A stretch of 39,880 nt of DNA from Muribaculaceae bacterium (GCA_017651515.1 JAGCCU010000031.1:1-39880), one strand, 5' to 3'. Shown: positions 26,877-35,561, counted from the stretch's first letter. The notes: generated by a model from the letters alone, not told the origin. A program made the numbers and translations.

Positions 26877-27641
26877 TTACCTTGCTACAATCAAGTCGAT
26901 GCCTAGCTCTTCAATTGCCTTGACATTCTGCGTGCTGATAGCAGGATCGGTGATTATGATATCAATTTCATCCATGTTGGCAATGCGGGCAAAACCACGA
27001 CGGCCAAATTTACTGCTGTCGGCAAGAACGATGGTCTTCTGTGCCGCAGCCATCATCTTGCGGTTGAGTTGCGCCTCACGCATGTCGGTAGTAGTGATGC
27101 CATACTCAAAGTCAACTCCGTCCACTCCTAAATATAGCTTCGAGAACGAGAAATTCTGCAATATCTGCTCACTGTACTGCCCAACAACCGAGAGCGAACT
27201 GTGACGCAACATCCCTCCTAACTGAATAATGTCGATATTCTCGTTCAATGCAAGAATCTCGCTTGCCACCAGCGATGCGCTAACCACCGTCAAACGATGG
27301 ATGGGCTGAATGCAGCGTGCGAGCGCATGCACCGTTGAGCCAGAAGCCAGCAAGATGCTGTCGTCGCGATCGATGAGACGGGCTGCCTCGTGACCGATGG
27401 CACGCTTTGCCTCTGGAGCAATCTTCTCTTTGTCATTCACCGAACGGTTGTTTATATATGGATTAATGAGAATTGCCTTACCATGACTGCGATAGAGTTT
27501 TCCCAACTTTTCGAGTTCAGTAAGGTCCTTACGTATCGTAACTGACGACACGTTGAGCTTTTCAACCAAGTCGGACACTAAAATCGACCCCTGCTTGAGC
27601 AGCATGTCGATAATTATTGCATGACGCTTTTCTTTTAACAT
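26877..27641 (-). CDS. DeoR/GlpR-family transcriptional regulator, probable repressor of the glp operon
   Basis: The protein has 254 residues. An N-terminal winged HTH (about 1-57: RHAIIIDMLLKQGSILVSDL, LNVSSVTIRKDLTELEKLGKL) precedes a DeoR sensor domain with LASGSTVHALAR, VVSASLVASEI, QLGGMLR, YLGVDGVD and LADSSKFG. These domains bind phosphorylated sugars or sugar alcohols. It is divergent from glpABCT-GDPD-porin, so glycerol-3-phosphate is the likely inducer (inference from family and position). Its promoter and the glpA promoter each have a TTTCG/CGAAA palindrome upstream of the -33 box, which would fit autoregulation and glp control. Confidence 0.9.
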   Translation of the reverse strand: MLKEKRHAIIIDMLLKQGSILVSDLVEKLNVSSVTIRKDLTELEKLGKLYRSHGKAILINPYINNRSVNDKEKIAPEAKRAIGHEAARLIDRDDSILLASGSTVHALARCIQPIHRLTVVSASLVASEILALNENIDIIQLGGMLRHSSLSVVGQYSEQILQNFSFSKLYLGVDGVDFEYGITTTDMREAQLNRKMMAAAQKTIVLADSSKFGRRGFARIANMDEIDIIITDPAISTQNVKAIEELGIDLIVAR

Positions 27642-27666
27642 GATTCAATGAGTTTTATTTCACTGG

Positions 27667-27698
27667 CAAATGTAGATACTTTTTTCTTATCGCACAAA
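27667..27698 (-). promoter_or_regulatory. Promoter of the DeoR-type regulator
   Basis: On the minus strand TTTG (27698-27695), 20 nt, TACATTTG (27674-27667): exact matches to both Bacteroidota boxes. The start would be near 27660, about 18 nt before the ATG. Confidence 0.7.
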
Positions 27699-27704
27699 TT
27701 TTTC

Positions 27705-27712
27705 TTTCGAAA
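27705..27712. promoter_or_regulatory. Candidate operator palindrome, regulator side
   Basis: TTTCGAAA is a perfect palindrome within CTTTCGAAAC, 6 nt upstream of the regulator's -33 box. It shares the TTTCG/CGAAA half-sites with 27895-27906. Confidence 0.4.
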
Positions 27713-27894
27713 CAAATGCGGTTTTATTAATTCCGAAATCATAAAAATTATTTTTAAAGAAATAAATATACCACTTTTTGCGCCATAACGAAAATAAGAA
27801 TTTATCAAAACGAAACTTTTTAAAACTACCTATTTTAATAGTATTTTCTCATAAAATATTATGTTATTGGCCTTTATTTCAAGAAAAAAATAGG

Positions 27895-27906
27895 TTTCGT
27901 TCGAAA
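27895..27906. promoter_or_regulatory. Candidate operator palindrome, glpA side
   Basis: TTTCGTTCGAAA: half-sites TTTCG and CGAAA separated by two bases, ending 16 nt upstream of the -33 box of glp promoter P1. Known GlpR operators contain a TTCG...CGAA core, so this is the best candidate site for the divergent DeoR/GlpR regulator. Confidence 0.45.
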
Positions 27907-27922
27907 TTTTTTTCAAAAATAA

Positions 27923-27953
27923 TTTGCAAATTCAATTATTGTCATTATTTTTG
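27923..27953 (+). promoter_or_regulatory. glp promoter P1 (distal)
   Basis: TTTG (27923-27926), 19 nt, TATTTTTG (27946-27953): exact matches to both boxes. The start is expected near 27960, giving a 180-nt leader to glpA or a transcript of about 120 nt ending at the hairpin 28047-28070. Confidence 0.65.
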
Positions 27954-28002
27954 CAGTGAAATTTTTCCAAGCTGCTAATAAGGCATTGGTATATATTCAA
28001 AA

Positions 28003-28098
28003 ATGAATTTGCGAATGACACAAGCAACTAGTCACAAAACAGCGCCCTTGAAGCCAAAAATGGCTACAAGATTTTGTTTTTTTCTTGATTTTAGTTAA
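28003..28098 (+). other. 31-codon ORF overlapping the leader hairpin (possible leader peptide)
   Basis: ATG at 28003 to TAA at 28096-28098 encodes MNLRMTQATSHKTAPLKPKM and 11 more residues. It spans the terminator-like hairpin and its T-run, and its stop lies in the -7 box of P2. It could be a leader peptide whose translation opens the hairpin, or a chance ORF; no conserved feature is seen. Confidence 0.2.
28047..28080 (+). terminator. Terminator-like hairpin between glp promoters P1 and P2
   Basis: CTTG-A-AGCCA / TGGCT-A-CAAG form a stem with one A-A mismatch and an AAAA loop (28047-28070), followed by ATTTTGTTTTTTTC. It would end P1 transcripts at about 120 nt unless prevented. The T-rich tail contains the -33 box of P2. 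Confidence 0.6.
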
Positions 28099-28103
28099 AT
28101 TTG
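28073..28103 (+). promoter_or_regulatory. glp promoter P2 (proximal)
   Basis: TTTG (28073-28076), 19 nt, TAAATTTG (28096-28103): exact matches to both boxes. The start is expected near 28110, about 32 nt before the glpA ATG. This is probably the main glpA promoter. Confidence 0.65.
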
Positions 28104-28141
28104 CAAATTAATATACCTTATTAAATAGCTAACTTCTGAAC

Positions 28142-29758
28142 ATGAACAACAAGAATAACCACTACGATGTAATCGTGATAGGCGGCGGCATAACCGGTGC
28201 CGGAGTGGCTCGTGACTGTGCCATGCGAGGCCTTAGCGTGCTGCTTCTCGAACGTTTCGACTACACCAACGGGGCTACCGGGCGCAACCATGGCCTTATG
28301 CACAGTGGTGCGCGCTATGCCGTCACCGACAAGGAAAGTGCCACCGAGTGCATCGAAGAGAACATGATTTTGCGCAAAATAGCCAGTCACTGCGTGGAAG
28401 AGACCGACGGCCTGTTCATCACTCTGCCAGAGGATGATCTGGGTTACCAAAAGACATTTGTGGAAGCCTGTCGGGCTGCTGGCATACGTGCTGACATTAT
28501 CGACCCCGCCGAGGCTCGTATCATGGAGCCGTCAGTAAACCCCGACCTGATAGGTGCCGTACGTGTCCCCGATGCATCAATCGACCCATTCCGCCTAACA
28601 GTGGCCAATGTGGTCGATGCACAATTACACGGAGCCGACTCTCTAAACTACCACGAGGTGACCGAACTGATAATCAGCCAAAATCGCGTTGTGGGAGTAA
28701 AGGCGCGTGACATGTACACAGGCGAAGTCAAAGAGTTTTATGCCGATGTCACCATCAATGCCGCAGGCATCTGGGGCATGCTCATCGCCCGCCTTGCCGG
28801 AATTACCATCAACATGTTCCCTGCCAAGGGGGCGCTGCTCATATTTGGTCACCGTGTCAACAAGATGGTAATAAATCGTTGTCGCAAACCCGCCAATGCC
28901 GACATCCTGGTACCCGACGACACCGTATGCGTGATAGGCACTACAAGCGACCGCGTGCCCATCGAGACAGTTGATGACATGCGTGTGACCGACGAAGAGG
29001 TGCGAGTGCTCCTCGCTGAAGGTGAAAAACTTGCTCCATCGCTTGCCACCACCCGCATTCTGCGTGGATACGCTGGTGTTAGGCCACTGGTGGCTGCTGA
29101 TAACGACCCCAGCGGACGAAGCATCAGCCGTGGCATCGTATGTCTCGACCACGAAGAGCGAGATGGCATGGCTGGATTCATAACCATAGTGGGCGGAAAA
29201 ATGATGACTTACCGCCTGATGGCGCAGATTGCAACTGACATGGCTTGCAGCAAGCTCGGCAAAAACGCAGTATGCGAAACTGCTACCACGCCTCTGCCAG
29301 GTTCGGAACAGCAAAAACCAGCCTCAGGCAAGCAGGCTTTCGCAATCAATGCTGCAGAAGGCCGTCATGGCACATTCGCCTCTAAAATCAAATACGAATC
29401 CGACACCGACCGCGCCATGGTGTGTGAATGTGAAGGCGTGAGCGTAGCGGAAATAAGATATGCAGTAGAAAACCAGCACGTGCCTAACCTAGTGAGCCTG
29501 CGCCGACGCACTCGCGTAGGTATGGGTACCTGCCAAGGCAAGTTATGTGCATGCCGAGCAGCTTCACTGCTGGGACGCTTCAGTGGAAACATCGCAAAGG
29601 CTCAATGCGACTTGGCACAGTTCCTCGACGAACGCTGGAAGGGCGTCAAGCCCGTGGCATGGGGAAGCGCATTGCGTGAAGCACAACTTACCGCAACCAT
29701 CTATCAAGGCCTGTGCGGACTCGACAAGGCCATTGCAAGAAAGGAGGACGAGAAATGA
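28142..29758 (+). CDS. glpA: Anaerobic glycerol-3-phosphate dehydrogenase, subunit A
   Basis: The protein has 538 residues. The FAD-binding Rossmann motif VIGGGITGAGVARD (12-25) opens a DAO-type fold (GATGRNHGLMHSGARY). The C-terminal BFD-like region has four conserved cysteines: C428 and C430 (VCECEG) with C464 and C469 (GTCQGKLC), plus C471. GlpA is the catalytic flavoprotein that oxidises sn-glycerol-3-phosphate to dihydroxyacetone phosphate at the cytoplasmic membrane, in complex with GlpB and GlpC. It is the first gene of the operon; its stop overlaps the glpB start by 4 nt. Confidence 0.95.
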   Translation: MNNKNNHYDVIVIGGGITGAGVARDCAMRGLSVLLLERFDYTNGATGRNHGLMHSGARYAVTDKESATECIEENMILRKIASHCVEETDGLFITLPEDDLGYQKTFVEACRAAGIRADIIDPAEARIMEPSVNPDLIGAVRVPDASIDPFRLTVANVVDAQLHGADSLNYHEVTELIISQNRVVGVKARDMYTGEVKEFYADVTINAAGIWGMLIARLAGITINMFPAKGALLIFGHRVNKMVINRCRKPANADILVPDDTVCVIGTTSDRVPIETVDDMRVTDEEVRVLLAEGEKLAPSLATTRILRGYAGVRPLVAADNDPSGRSISRGIVCLDHEERDGMAGFITIVGGKMMTYRLMAQIATDMACSKLGKNAVCETATTPLPGSEQQKPASGKQAFAINAAEGRHGTFASKIKYESDTDRAMVCECEGVSVAEIRYAVENQHVPNLVSLRRRTRVGMGTCQGKLCACRAASLLGRFSGNIAKAQCDLAQFLDERWKGVKPVAWGSALREAQLTATIYQGLCGLDKAIARKEDEK

Positions 29759-30993
29759 AGTTTGACACTCTAATAGTGGGAGGCGGGCTGAGCGGCCTCA
29801 CCTGTGGCATCGCACTGGCAAAGCGAGGAAAGCGCGTGGCTATAGTGGCTGGTGGACAGAATACCCTGCATTTTTACGGCGGCTCGATGGAACTGCTGGG
29901 CAATGTGAACGGGAAAGACGTGGACAACCCCATCGAAGCCATTGCACAGCTCAACGAAAATCATCCATATTCGAAAATAGGTGCCGACTCAGTTGCCGAA
30001 CTAGCAAAGAAAGCGAAAGCATTGCTTGCCGATGTAGGCATACAGACTATCGGTGACGCAACTCACAATCATTATCGCATCACACCGATGGGCACTACCA
30101 AGCCTGCATGGCTCACCATCGATGGCATGGCAACCTCCGACAAAGCCGACCAACTGCCTTGGAACAAAGTGAGTCTGGTTTATCTGGAAGGATTCATCGA
30201 CTATCCTATCGATTTCGCTGCCAACGGCATTCGACAGATGGGAGTACAGGTTGAAACTCCTACTATCAGCCTCGACTGTCTGAAACGCGCACGCCGCAGC
30301 GCCACTGAGATGCGCCCCACCAACTTGGCAAAGATATTTGCCAGCACCAGCGCTGTGGCACAACTTGCTCAAGCCATCAACAACAGTTGTGGCGATGCCG
30401 ATGCAGTGCTTATTCCCGCAGTATTGGGAATTGACAACGATGATGTGTGCAACATGCTAAAGGCTCAGGTCAACAAACCATTGTTCTTCCTTGCTACACT
30501 GCCACCAGCAGTAACTGGCGTGCGCATCAACGCCGCCCTTCGCCATTACTTCCAGATGCTTGGAGGACGCTACATCCTTGGCGACACAGCGTGTAAGGTT
30601 GTAACCAACGGTGACACCGTTACCGAGATACGCACTACCAAGCTTCTAGATATGCCACTCCAAGCTGACAACTATGTCATAGCAACCGGTTCGTTCATGA
30701 GCCGTGGTCTTGTGGCAGACTTCGAGCACGTGTATGAGCCGCTGATCGGTCTTGACACCAATGCTCCAGACGACCACGAGAAATGGAGCCAGTACGGTAT
30801 GATGGGCGACCAGCCATACATGAGCTACGGCGTAATGACCGACGGCAATTTCCACCCACTGAAAGACGGAAAGACTCTGACCAATGCCTTTGCTATAGGT
30901 CAGATACTTGGTGGCCATAACCCAGTGGTAATGGGCGACGGCACCGGCGTATCGATGATTACTGCCCTGGCCGTGGCCAACCAAATCAAATAA
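29755..30993 (+). CDS. glpB: Anaerobic glycerol-3-phosphate dehydrogenase, subunit B
   Basis: The product has 412 residues from the ATG at 29755 (MKFDTLIVGGGLSGLTCGIALAKRG), which overlaps the glpA stop as ATGA. An in-frame upstream ATG at 29713 lies inside glpA and is less likely. A strong Shine-Dalgarno AAGGAGG (29741-29747) sits 7 nt before the chosen start, unusual in this phylum where such sites are generally weak. Features are the N-terminal dinucleotide-binding motif GGGLSG and the C-terminal NAFAIGQILGGHNPVVMGDGTGVSMITALAVANQI. GlpB is the flavin subunit linking GlpA to the iron-sulfur subunit. Confidence 0.94.
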   Translation: MKFDTLIVGGGLSGLTCGIALAKRGKRVAIVAGGQNTLHFYGGSMELLGNVNGKDVDNPIEAIAQLNENHPYSKIGADSVAELAKKAKALLADVGIQTIGDATHNHYRITPMGTTKPAWLTIDGMATSDKADQLPWNKVSLVYLEGFIDYPIDFAANGIRQMGVQVETPTISLDCLKRARRSATEMRPTNLAKIFASTSAVAQLAQAINNSCGDADAVLIPAVLGIDNDDVCNMLKAQVNKPLFFLATLPPAVTGVRINAALRHYFQMLGGRYILGDTACKVVTNGDTVTEIRTTKLLDMPLQADNYVIATGSFMSRGLVADFEHVYEPLIGLDTNAPDDHEKWSQYGMMGDQPYMSYGVMTDGNFHPLKDGKTLTNAFAIGQILGGHNPVVMGDGTGVSMITALAVANQIK

Positions 30994-31039
30994 TTTCTTT
31001 ATTATAAGCGTAACAAGAACCAATACACCAACAACCATA

Positions 31040-32311
31040 ATGGCAACAACACAATTGACCAGCATCAGCGACCACAATTTCGAGCAGTGCCTCAAATGCT
31101 CGATTTGCACAGTCTATTGCCCTGTCGCTGCTGTCAACCCCGCCTACCCAGGGCCCAAACAAGCCGGCCCCGACGGTGAGCGTTACCGCCTCAAGGATCC
31201 TAAATTCTTCGATGAGGCCCTCAAGCTGTGTCTGAACTGCAAGCGATGTGAAGTAGCTTGCCCGAGTGACGTACGCATTGGCGACCTTATCCAACAGGCC
31301 CGTATGAAGCACAAGTCGTACCGACCCAAAATGCGCGACATGATGCTGGCAAGCACCGACCTGGTGGGCACTATGGCTACCATGGTGGCACCGATTACCA
31401 ACTTCACCCTCGGGTTGAAACCGGTAAAAGCCGTTATGCACGGTGTTATGGCAATAGACAAGCATCGCACATTCCCAGCTTACTCGCAACAGAAATTTGA
31501 GGCTTGGTTCAATAAGAATGCAAGAGATTATCAAAATACCTTTGCAAAGCATGTGAGCTACTTCCACGGCTGCTACGTCAACTACAACTTCCCACAACTT
31601 GGTAAGGACTTCGTCACGGTGATGAACGCAGTCGGTTATGGAGTACATCTGCTCGAGAAGGAGAAATGCTGCGGAGTCGCAATGATCGCTAACGGCATGT
31701 ATAATCAAGCCCGCAAGCAAGGTGAAGTGAACATGGCGTCAATGCGCAAGAGCATAGATCAGCAGCGGCCAGTACTCACTACCAGTTCCACCTGTACGTT
31801 CACAATGCGCGATGAATACCCAGAGCTGTTGGGTATCAACAACGATGGTGTACGCGATAATCTGTCGCTCGCCACTCGGTTCCTGTTCCAGCTTGTAGAC
31901 GAGGGCAAGATAAAACTCGCTTTCCGACCCGAATTCAAGATGCGCATTGCCTACCATACAGCCTGCCACATGCAGCGCATGGGATGGGCAATCTACAGCA
32001 CCGAGCTGCTGCGCATGATTCCAGGATTGGAACTGATTGAACTTGACCAGAACTGCTGCGGCATCTCGGGTACATACGGCTTCAAGAAAGAAAATTACGA
32101 AACCTCTCAGGCCATTGGTGAAACGCTCTTTGCCGACATCGAGGCTGCAAAGCCTGACTATGTGTCTACCGACTGCGAAACATGCAAGTGGCAAATTGAA
32201 ATGTCCACCTCCGTCAAGGTTCTCAATCCCATAAGCATACTGGCTCAGGCTCTCGACATCGATGCAACACGTCGTTTGAATTCCTCCGAATGGCACCGAA
32301 TGGATGCATAA
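31040..32311 (+). CDS. glpC: Anaerobic glycerol-3-phosphate dehydrogenase, iron-sulfur subunit C
   Basis: The protein has 423 residues. Two N-terminal 4Fe-4S motifs are present: C17-x2-C20-x2-C23-x3-C27-P and C64-x2-C67-x2-C70-x3-C74-P. Two CCG-type domains follow (FHGCYVNYNFP...EKCCGVAMIANG and YHTACHMQ...QNCCGISGTYGFKKENYE), as in heterodisulfide-reductase-like subunits. GlpC anchors the dehydrogenase to the membrane and passes electrons to menaquinone, presumably towards fumarate reductase in an anaerobe. It follows glpB after 46 nt. Confidence 0.95.
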   Translation: MATTQLTSISDHNFEQCLKCSICTVYCPVAAVNPAYPGPKQAGPDGERYRLKDPKFFDEALKLCLNCKRCEVACPSDVRIGDLIQQARMKHKSYRPKMRDMMLASTDLVGTMATMVAPITNFTLGLKPVKAVMHGVMAIDKHRTFPAYSQQKFEAWFNKNARDYQNTFAKHVSYFHGCYVNYNFPQLGKDFVTVMNAVGYGVHLLEKEKCCGVAMIANGMYNQARKQGEVNMASMRKSIDQQRPVLTTSSTCTFTMRDEYPELLGINNDGVRDNLSLATRFLFQLVDEGKIKLAFRPEFKMRIAYHTACHMQRMGWAIYSTELLRMIPGLELIELDQNCCGISGTYGFKKENYETSQAIGETLFADIEAAKPDYVSTDCETCKWQIEMSTSVKVLNPISILAQALDIDATRRLNSSEWHRMDA

Positions 32312-32361
32312 ACCACTAACAAAATCATAATCAAACAATAACCTTTAAAAACAACATTTTT

Positions 32362-33774
32362 ATGGCAAGTTTTTTAGCCCCTCCAGCTTATAAGCCCGAA
32401 CAGACGGGCCCGGAAGCTGATGCGAAGTACAAAAGACTTCGTTGGCAAGTATTTATCGGTATCTTTATAGGTTATGCCGGTTTCTACTTGGTAAGAAAAA
32501 ATCTTTCGATGGCTATCCCCATGCTGGAGCCATTCGGATTCACGAAGGGTGAGCTTGGTACCGCCCTGGCAATGAACGCTCTGGCATACGGATTCTCGAA
32601 GTTTGTCATGGCAAGTGTGAGCGATCGCAGCAATGCCCGCCGCTTCCTGCCTCTGGGACTGATTCTATCGGCCGTAGCCATGATGTTCATGATTGTTCCC
32701 ATTCAGTACTTCCGTGAGCAGAAAGGCCTCGCCATCTTCCTGATGGGTGCTTTCAACTTCCTCGTAGGTTGGTTCCAAGGAATGGGCTGGCCTCCGTGCG
32801 GACGTGTAATGACCCGTTGGTTCTCAATCAAGGAACGCGGTACATGGATGAGCGTATGGAACTGCGCCCACAACGTAGGTGGCGCTCTTGTAGGTCCCAT
32901 GGCAGCCTATGGTGCAGCATGGTTCGGCTCTTGGTTCTACGGCAACGACGAGAAGATGTATTTCCTCATCGGTACCTATGCATTCCCTGCAGCAGTGGCT
33001 ATCCTTATTGCAATTATCGCCTATGTGCTGATTCGTGACACCCCACAGTCATGCGGACTGCAGTCTATCGAGAAGTGGAGCGGCTCGGCATCGAAGAACT
33101 ATGACGAGAAGAAGAGCGAGCATTCGCTCACTTTCGCCGAGATTTTCAAGACAGTTTTGAGCAACAAGTTCTTGTGGTACATCGCACTTGCCAACTCATT
33201 TATTTATATGGTGCGTTACGGATGCCTTGACTGGGCTCCAACCATCCTAAGCAGCCACGGTGAAGATATCAAGAGCGCCGGCTGGGCTTACTTCGCTTAT
33301 GAGGCTGCAGCCATCCCCGGCACAATCTTCTGCGGCTGGCTGAGCGACAAGGTTTTCAATGGCCGTCGCGCACTGCCCACCATGATTTTCATGGCACTCA
33401 TTATCATTGCAATTATCATCTACTGGCAGAATCTCGGCAATCTCAGCGTTGTTATCGGCTGTCTTATCGCTATTGGCTTCCTTATCTATGGCCCTGTGAT
33501 GCTTATCGGCGTGCAGGCCCTGGATCTGGCTCCGAAGAATGCCGCCGGTACCGCTGCAGGTCTGACAGGCTTCATGGGATATGTTCTTGGTACTGCCATC
33601 CTCGCAAACACCGTACTGGGCTACGTTGCCGACAGCACTGGAGGATGGGATATGCCATTCCTCCTGCTTATCGGTGCCTGCGTGCTGGCAATCATCTTCA
33701 TGGGTCTTACCTATAAGGAAGAGCAATATCTGGTTGCCGACCGCAAGGGCGAAAAAATTGAAGAAAAGCAATAA
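32362..33774 (+). CDS. glpT: Glycerol-3-phosphate:phosphate antiporter (MFS, OPA family)
   Basis: The protein has 470 residues with about 12 predicted membrane helices. The OPA-family hallmark GWFQGMGWPPCGRVMTRWF follows helix 4, and FYLVRKNLSMAIPML is the conserved first-helix exit. A central loop (about 230-260, charged) separates the two six-helix halves. It exchanges cytoplasmic phosphate for periplasmic G3P. A hexose-phosphate specificity cannot be excluded by motif alone, but position between glpC and a GDPD strongly favours G3P. Confidence 0.94.
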   Translation: MASFLAPPAYKPEQTGPEADAKYKRLRWQVFIGIFIGYAGFYLVRKNLSMAIPMLEPFGFTKGELGTALAMNALAYGFSKFVMASVSDRSNARRFLPLGLILSAVAMMFMIVPIQYFREQKGLAIFLMGAFNFLVGWFQGMGWPPCGRVMTRWFSIKERGTWMSVWNCAHNVGGALVGPMAAYGAAWFGSWFYGNDEKMYFLIGTYAFPAAVAILIAIIAYVLIRDTPQSCGLQSIEKWSGSASKNYDEKKSEHSLTFAEIFKTVLSNKFLWYIALANSFIYMVRYGCLDWAPTILSSHGEDIKSAGWAYFAYEAAAIPGTIFCGWLSDKVFNGRRALPTMIFMALIIIAIIIYWQNLGNLSVVIGCLIAIGFLIYGPVMLIGVQALDLAPKNAAGTAAGLTGFMGYVLGTAILANTVLGYVADSTGGWDMPFLLLIGACVLAIIFMGLTYKEEQYLVADRKGEKIEEKQ

Positions 33775-33810
33775 TTATTCCTTATATTAATCACTAAACA
33801 ATTGACATCT

Positions 33811-35514
33811 ATGTTTAAGAAAATTGTTCGTATCGGCTTGTTGAGCACACTCATGCTTGCAGCCTTCGCATCGTGTGAAGAAGAACAACAATTCACCAAT
33901 GAGAACACGGATGCCCGCCGCATTGACGTGGCTCAACTGCCCGCCAATCTGGCAAAGGTCCGTGACTATGTTCCCTTGTATGCCGTGGCTGCTCACAGAG
34001 GATCGATATTCTGGACTCCAGAGGAGACTGAGGCATCTTGGCGATGGGCCCGTGAAATGGGTGCCGACTATCTGGAGAGCGACATGCAGGCCACCAAGGA
34101 CGGCATCGTGCTCGCTAACCACGACGAAAACGTGAAGCGCACCACCAACATTCAAAGTTTCTTCTCTGACTATGTTCCAGCTGAAATCCGCAAGGCTTTC
34201 TACCGTTCGTTCAAGAATGCTGATGGCTCACAGGTGTTCAGTGAGGCTGACATCGAAGCTCAATATCAGCGCGACGTGAACGACTTCCGTACTTACTACA
34301 CCATGTCGTACTACTATGCCGAGCTGCTGATGCTCGACTCTGGCGAATGGTTCAACCGTGCAAACGATACCCGCGAACAGGGCCGCAGCACGTATGCTGC
34401 CACCCAGCTGGGTCGTATCAACGACACCAATGACGGTCTGATCTACAGCAATGGCCTCTATGTGTCAGCCATCCAGGATCAAATCGCATTTGCCGAAGGT
34501 AAGAAACTGAAACGTGATGCCAATGGTGTTCGTATCTTGCCTTATAAGATTAAAGACAAATACAAAGGCATGACCCTGAAGCAGATTTACGAGAGCGAGA
34601 AAGTCACTGTAAAGTGCGATGACCCCAGTGTAAAGTATAGCTACGCTGCTAAGTACATGGACTTCGTTGAGTATGATTTCGCCAACGCTTATGTTGCTGA
34701 CGAGGAAGACACCGGCAATCGCCCAGGTATCTACATTGAGTTTAAGGAGTCTTGGCTCAACCCCAAGGACATGGAAGTGCGTGTATATAACGTGCTAGCC
34801 GAGTGCGGTTGGAACATCATCACCAAGGATCCAGGCGAACAGCCATTCTACAAGGGTGGAAAAGTGAACGTCGGTAACACCCGCGGTCGCGTTATCCTGC
34901 AGACCTTCTCGTTTGATGCTTTGCACCGCGCTTACGATGTATTCAAGGGACAGGTGCCTATGTGCTTCCTTTTGTGGATCAGTGATCCCCCATATGCAAC
35001 TGACATCGCATACGACACCCCGACTGGCTATGCCGACTTCATTCGCTACGGACAGGACTACGGAGCTCACATCATTGGCCCGGCCATCAGTGGCGCTCCC
35101 AACAACTATCCTGAGATGAACCAACCATGGCAAGCCTACATGATCCGCAAGAGCGGTATGCTCAACCACCCATACTCGTTCGACTCTTATGCACAGATGT
35201 CGAAGTACATGGGTTACTACACCGACTACTACGGACAGGGCAACACCACAATGTTTGACGACGTGCTGCAAGTTACCGTTCCAGCTACTCCTTACACTAA
35301 TTTCTCCGGTACCAAGAGCGTACCTGTTTATCTGGACGGATATTTCACTAACCGCTCCGAAATCTCGCTGCGCTACATGATTGAGAATGGTTTCCGTTGC
35401 AATGCCAACCTACCCGACCCATTCCATCCTGGAAAGAAGTTTGACAACTCTCAGGCTCCATCGGTGGTTCCCGATGTTGACCAGACTCTCAACCGTTTGG
35501 GCTATACCAAGTGA
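33811..35514 (+). CDS. Glycerophosphodiester phosphodiesterase lipoprotein
   Basis: The product has 567 residues from the ATG at 33811; a TTG nine bases upstream is less plausible. A lipoprotein signal (MFKKIVRIGLLSTLMLAAFASC, Cys22) indicates envelope anchoring. GDPD catalytic motifs are H62-R-G, E89-x-D91, H104-D and E310-x-K312 (IYIEFKES). It releases G3P from deacylated phospholipids such as glycerophosphocholine or glycerophosphoethanolamine. About 200 residues separate H104 and E310, far more than in compact GDPDs, showing a large insertion with a YYAELLMLDSGEWFN segment. Its place after glpT indicates that the G3P is imported and oxidised by the same operon. Confidence 0.92.
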   Translation: MFKKIVRIGLLSTLMLAAFASCEEEQQFTNENTDARRIDVAQLPANLAKVRDYVPLYAVAAHRGSIFWTPEETEASWRWAREMGADYLESDMQATKDGIVLANHDENVKRTTNIQSFFSDYVPAEIRKAFYRSFKNADGSQVFSEADIEAQYQRDVNDFRTYYTMSYYYAELLMLDSGEWFNRANDTREQGRSTYAATQLGRINDTNDGLIYSNGLYVSAIQDQIAFAEGKKLKRDANGVRILPYKIKDKYKGMTLKQIYESEKVTVKCDDPSVKYSYAAKYMDFVEYDFANAYVADEEDTGNRPGIYIEFKESWLNPKDMEVRVYNVLAECGWNIITKDPGEQPFYKGGKVNVGNTRGRVILQTFSFDALHRAYDVFKGQVPMCFLLWISDPPYATDIAYDTPTGYADFIRYGQDYGAHIIGPAISGAPNNYPEMNQPWQAYMIRKSGMLNHPYSFDSYAQMSKYMGYYTDYYGQGNTTMFDDVLQVTVPATPYTNFSGTKSVPVYLDGYFTNRSEISLRYMIENGFRCNANLPDPFHPGKKFDNSQAPSVVPDVDQTLNRLGYTK

Positions 35515-35561
35515 TGTGAATCGATGTTCAAGTTAATAACTCATTAAATCAAGATTATCTG

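Noticed and set aside
28643-29314. 223-codon minus-strand ORF opposite glpA
   Set aside because: Antisense shadow of a clearly conserved coding region.
29713-29754. Upstream ATG start for glpB
   Set aside because: The extra residues MRTRQGHCKKGGRE lie inside glpA and precede the expected MKFDTLIVGGG start, which has an ideal SD and an ATGA overlap.
30986-31720. 244-codon minus-strand ORF opposite glpC
   Set aside because: Long, but fully antisense to the iron-sulfur subunit; no promoter, start context or domain supports it.
33802-33810. TTG start for the GDPD lipoprotein
   Set aside because: ATG at 33811 gives a cleaner lipoprotein signal (MFKKIVR...).
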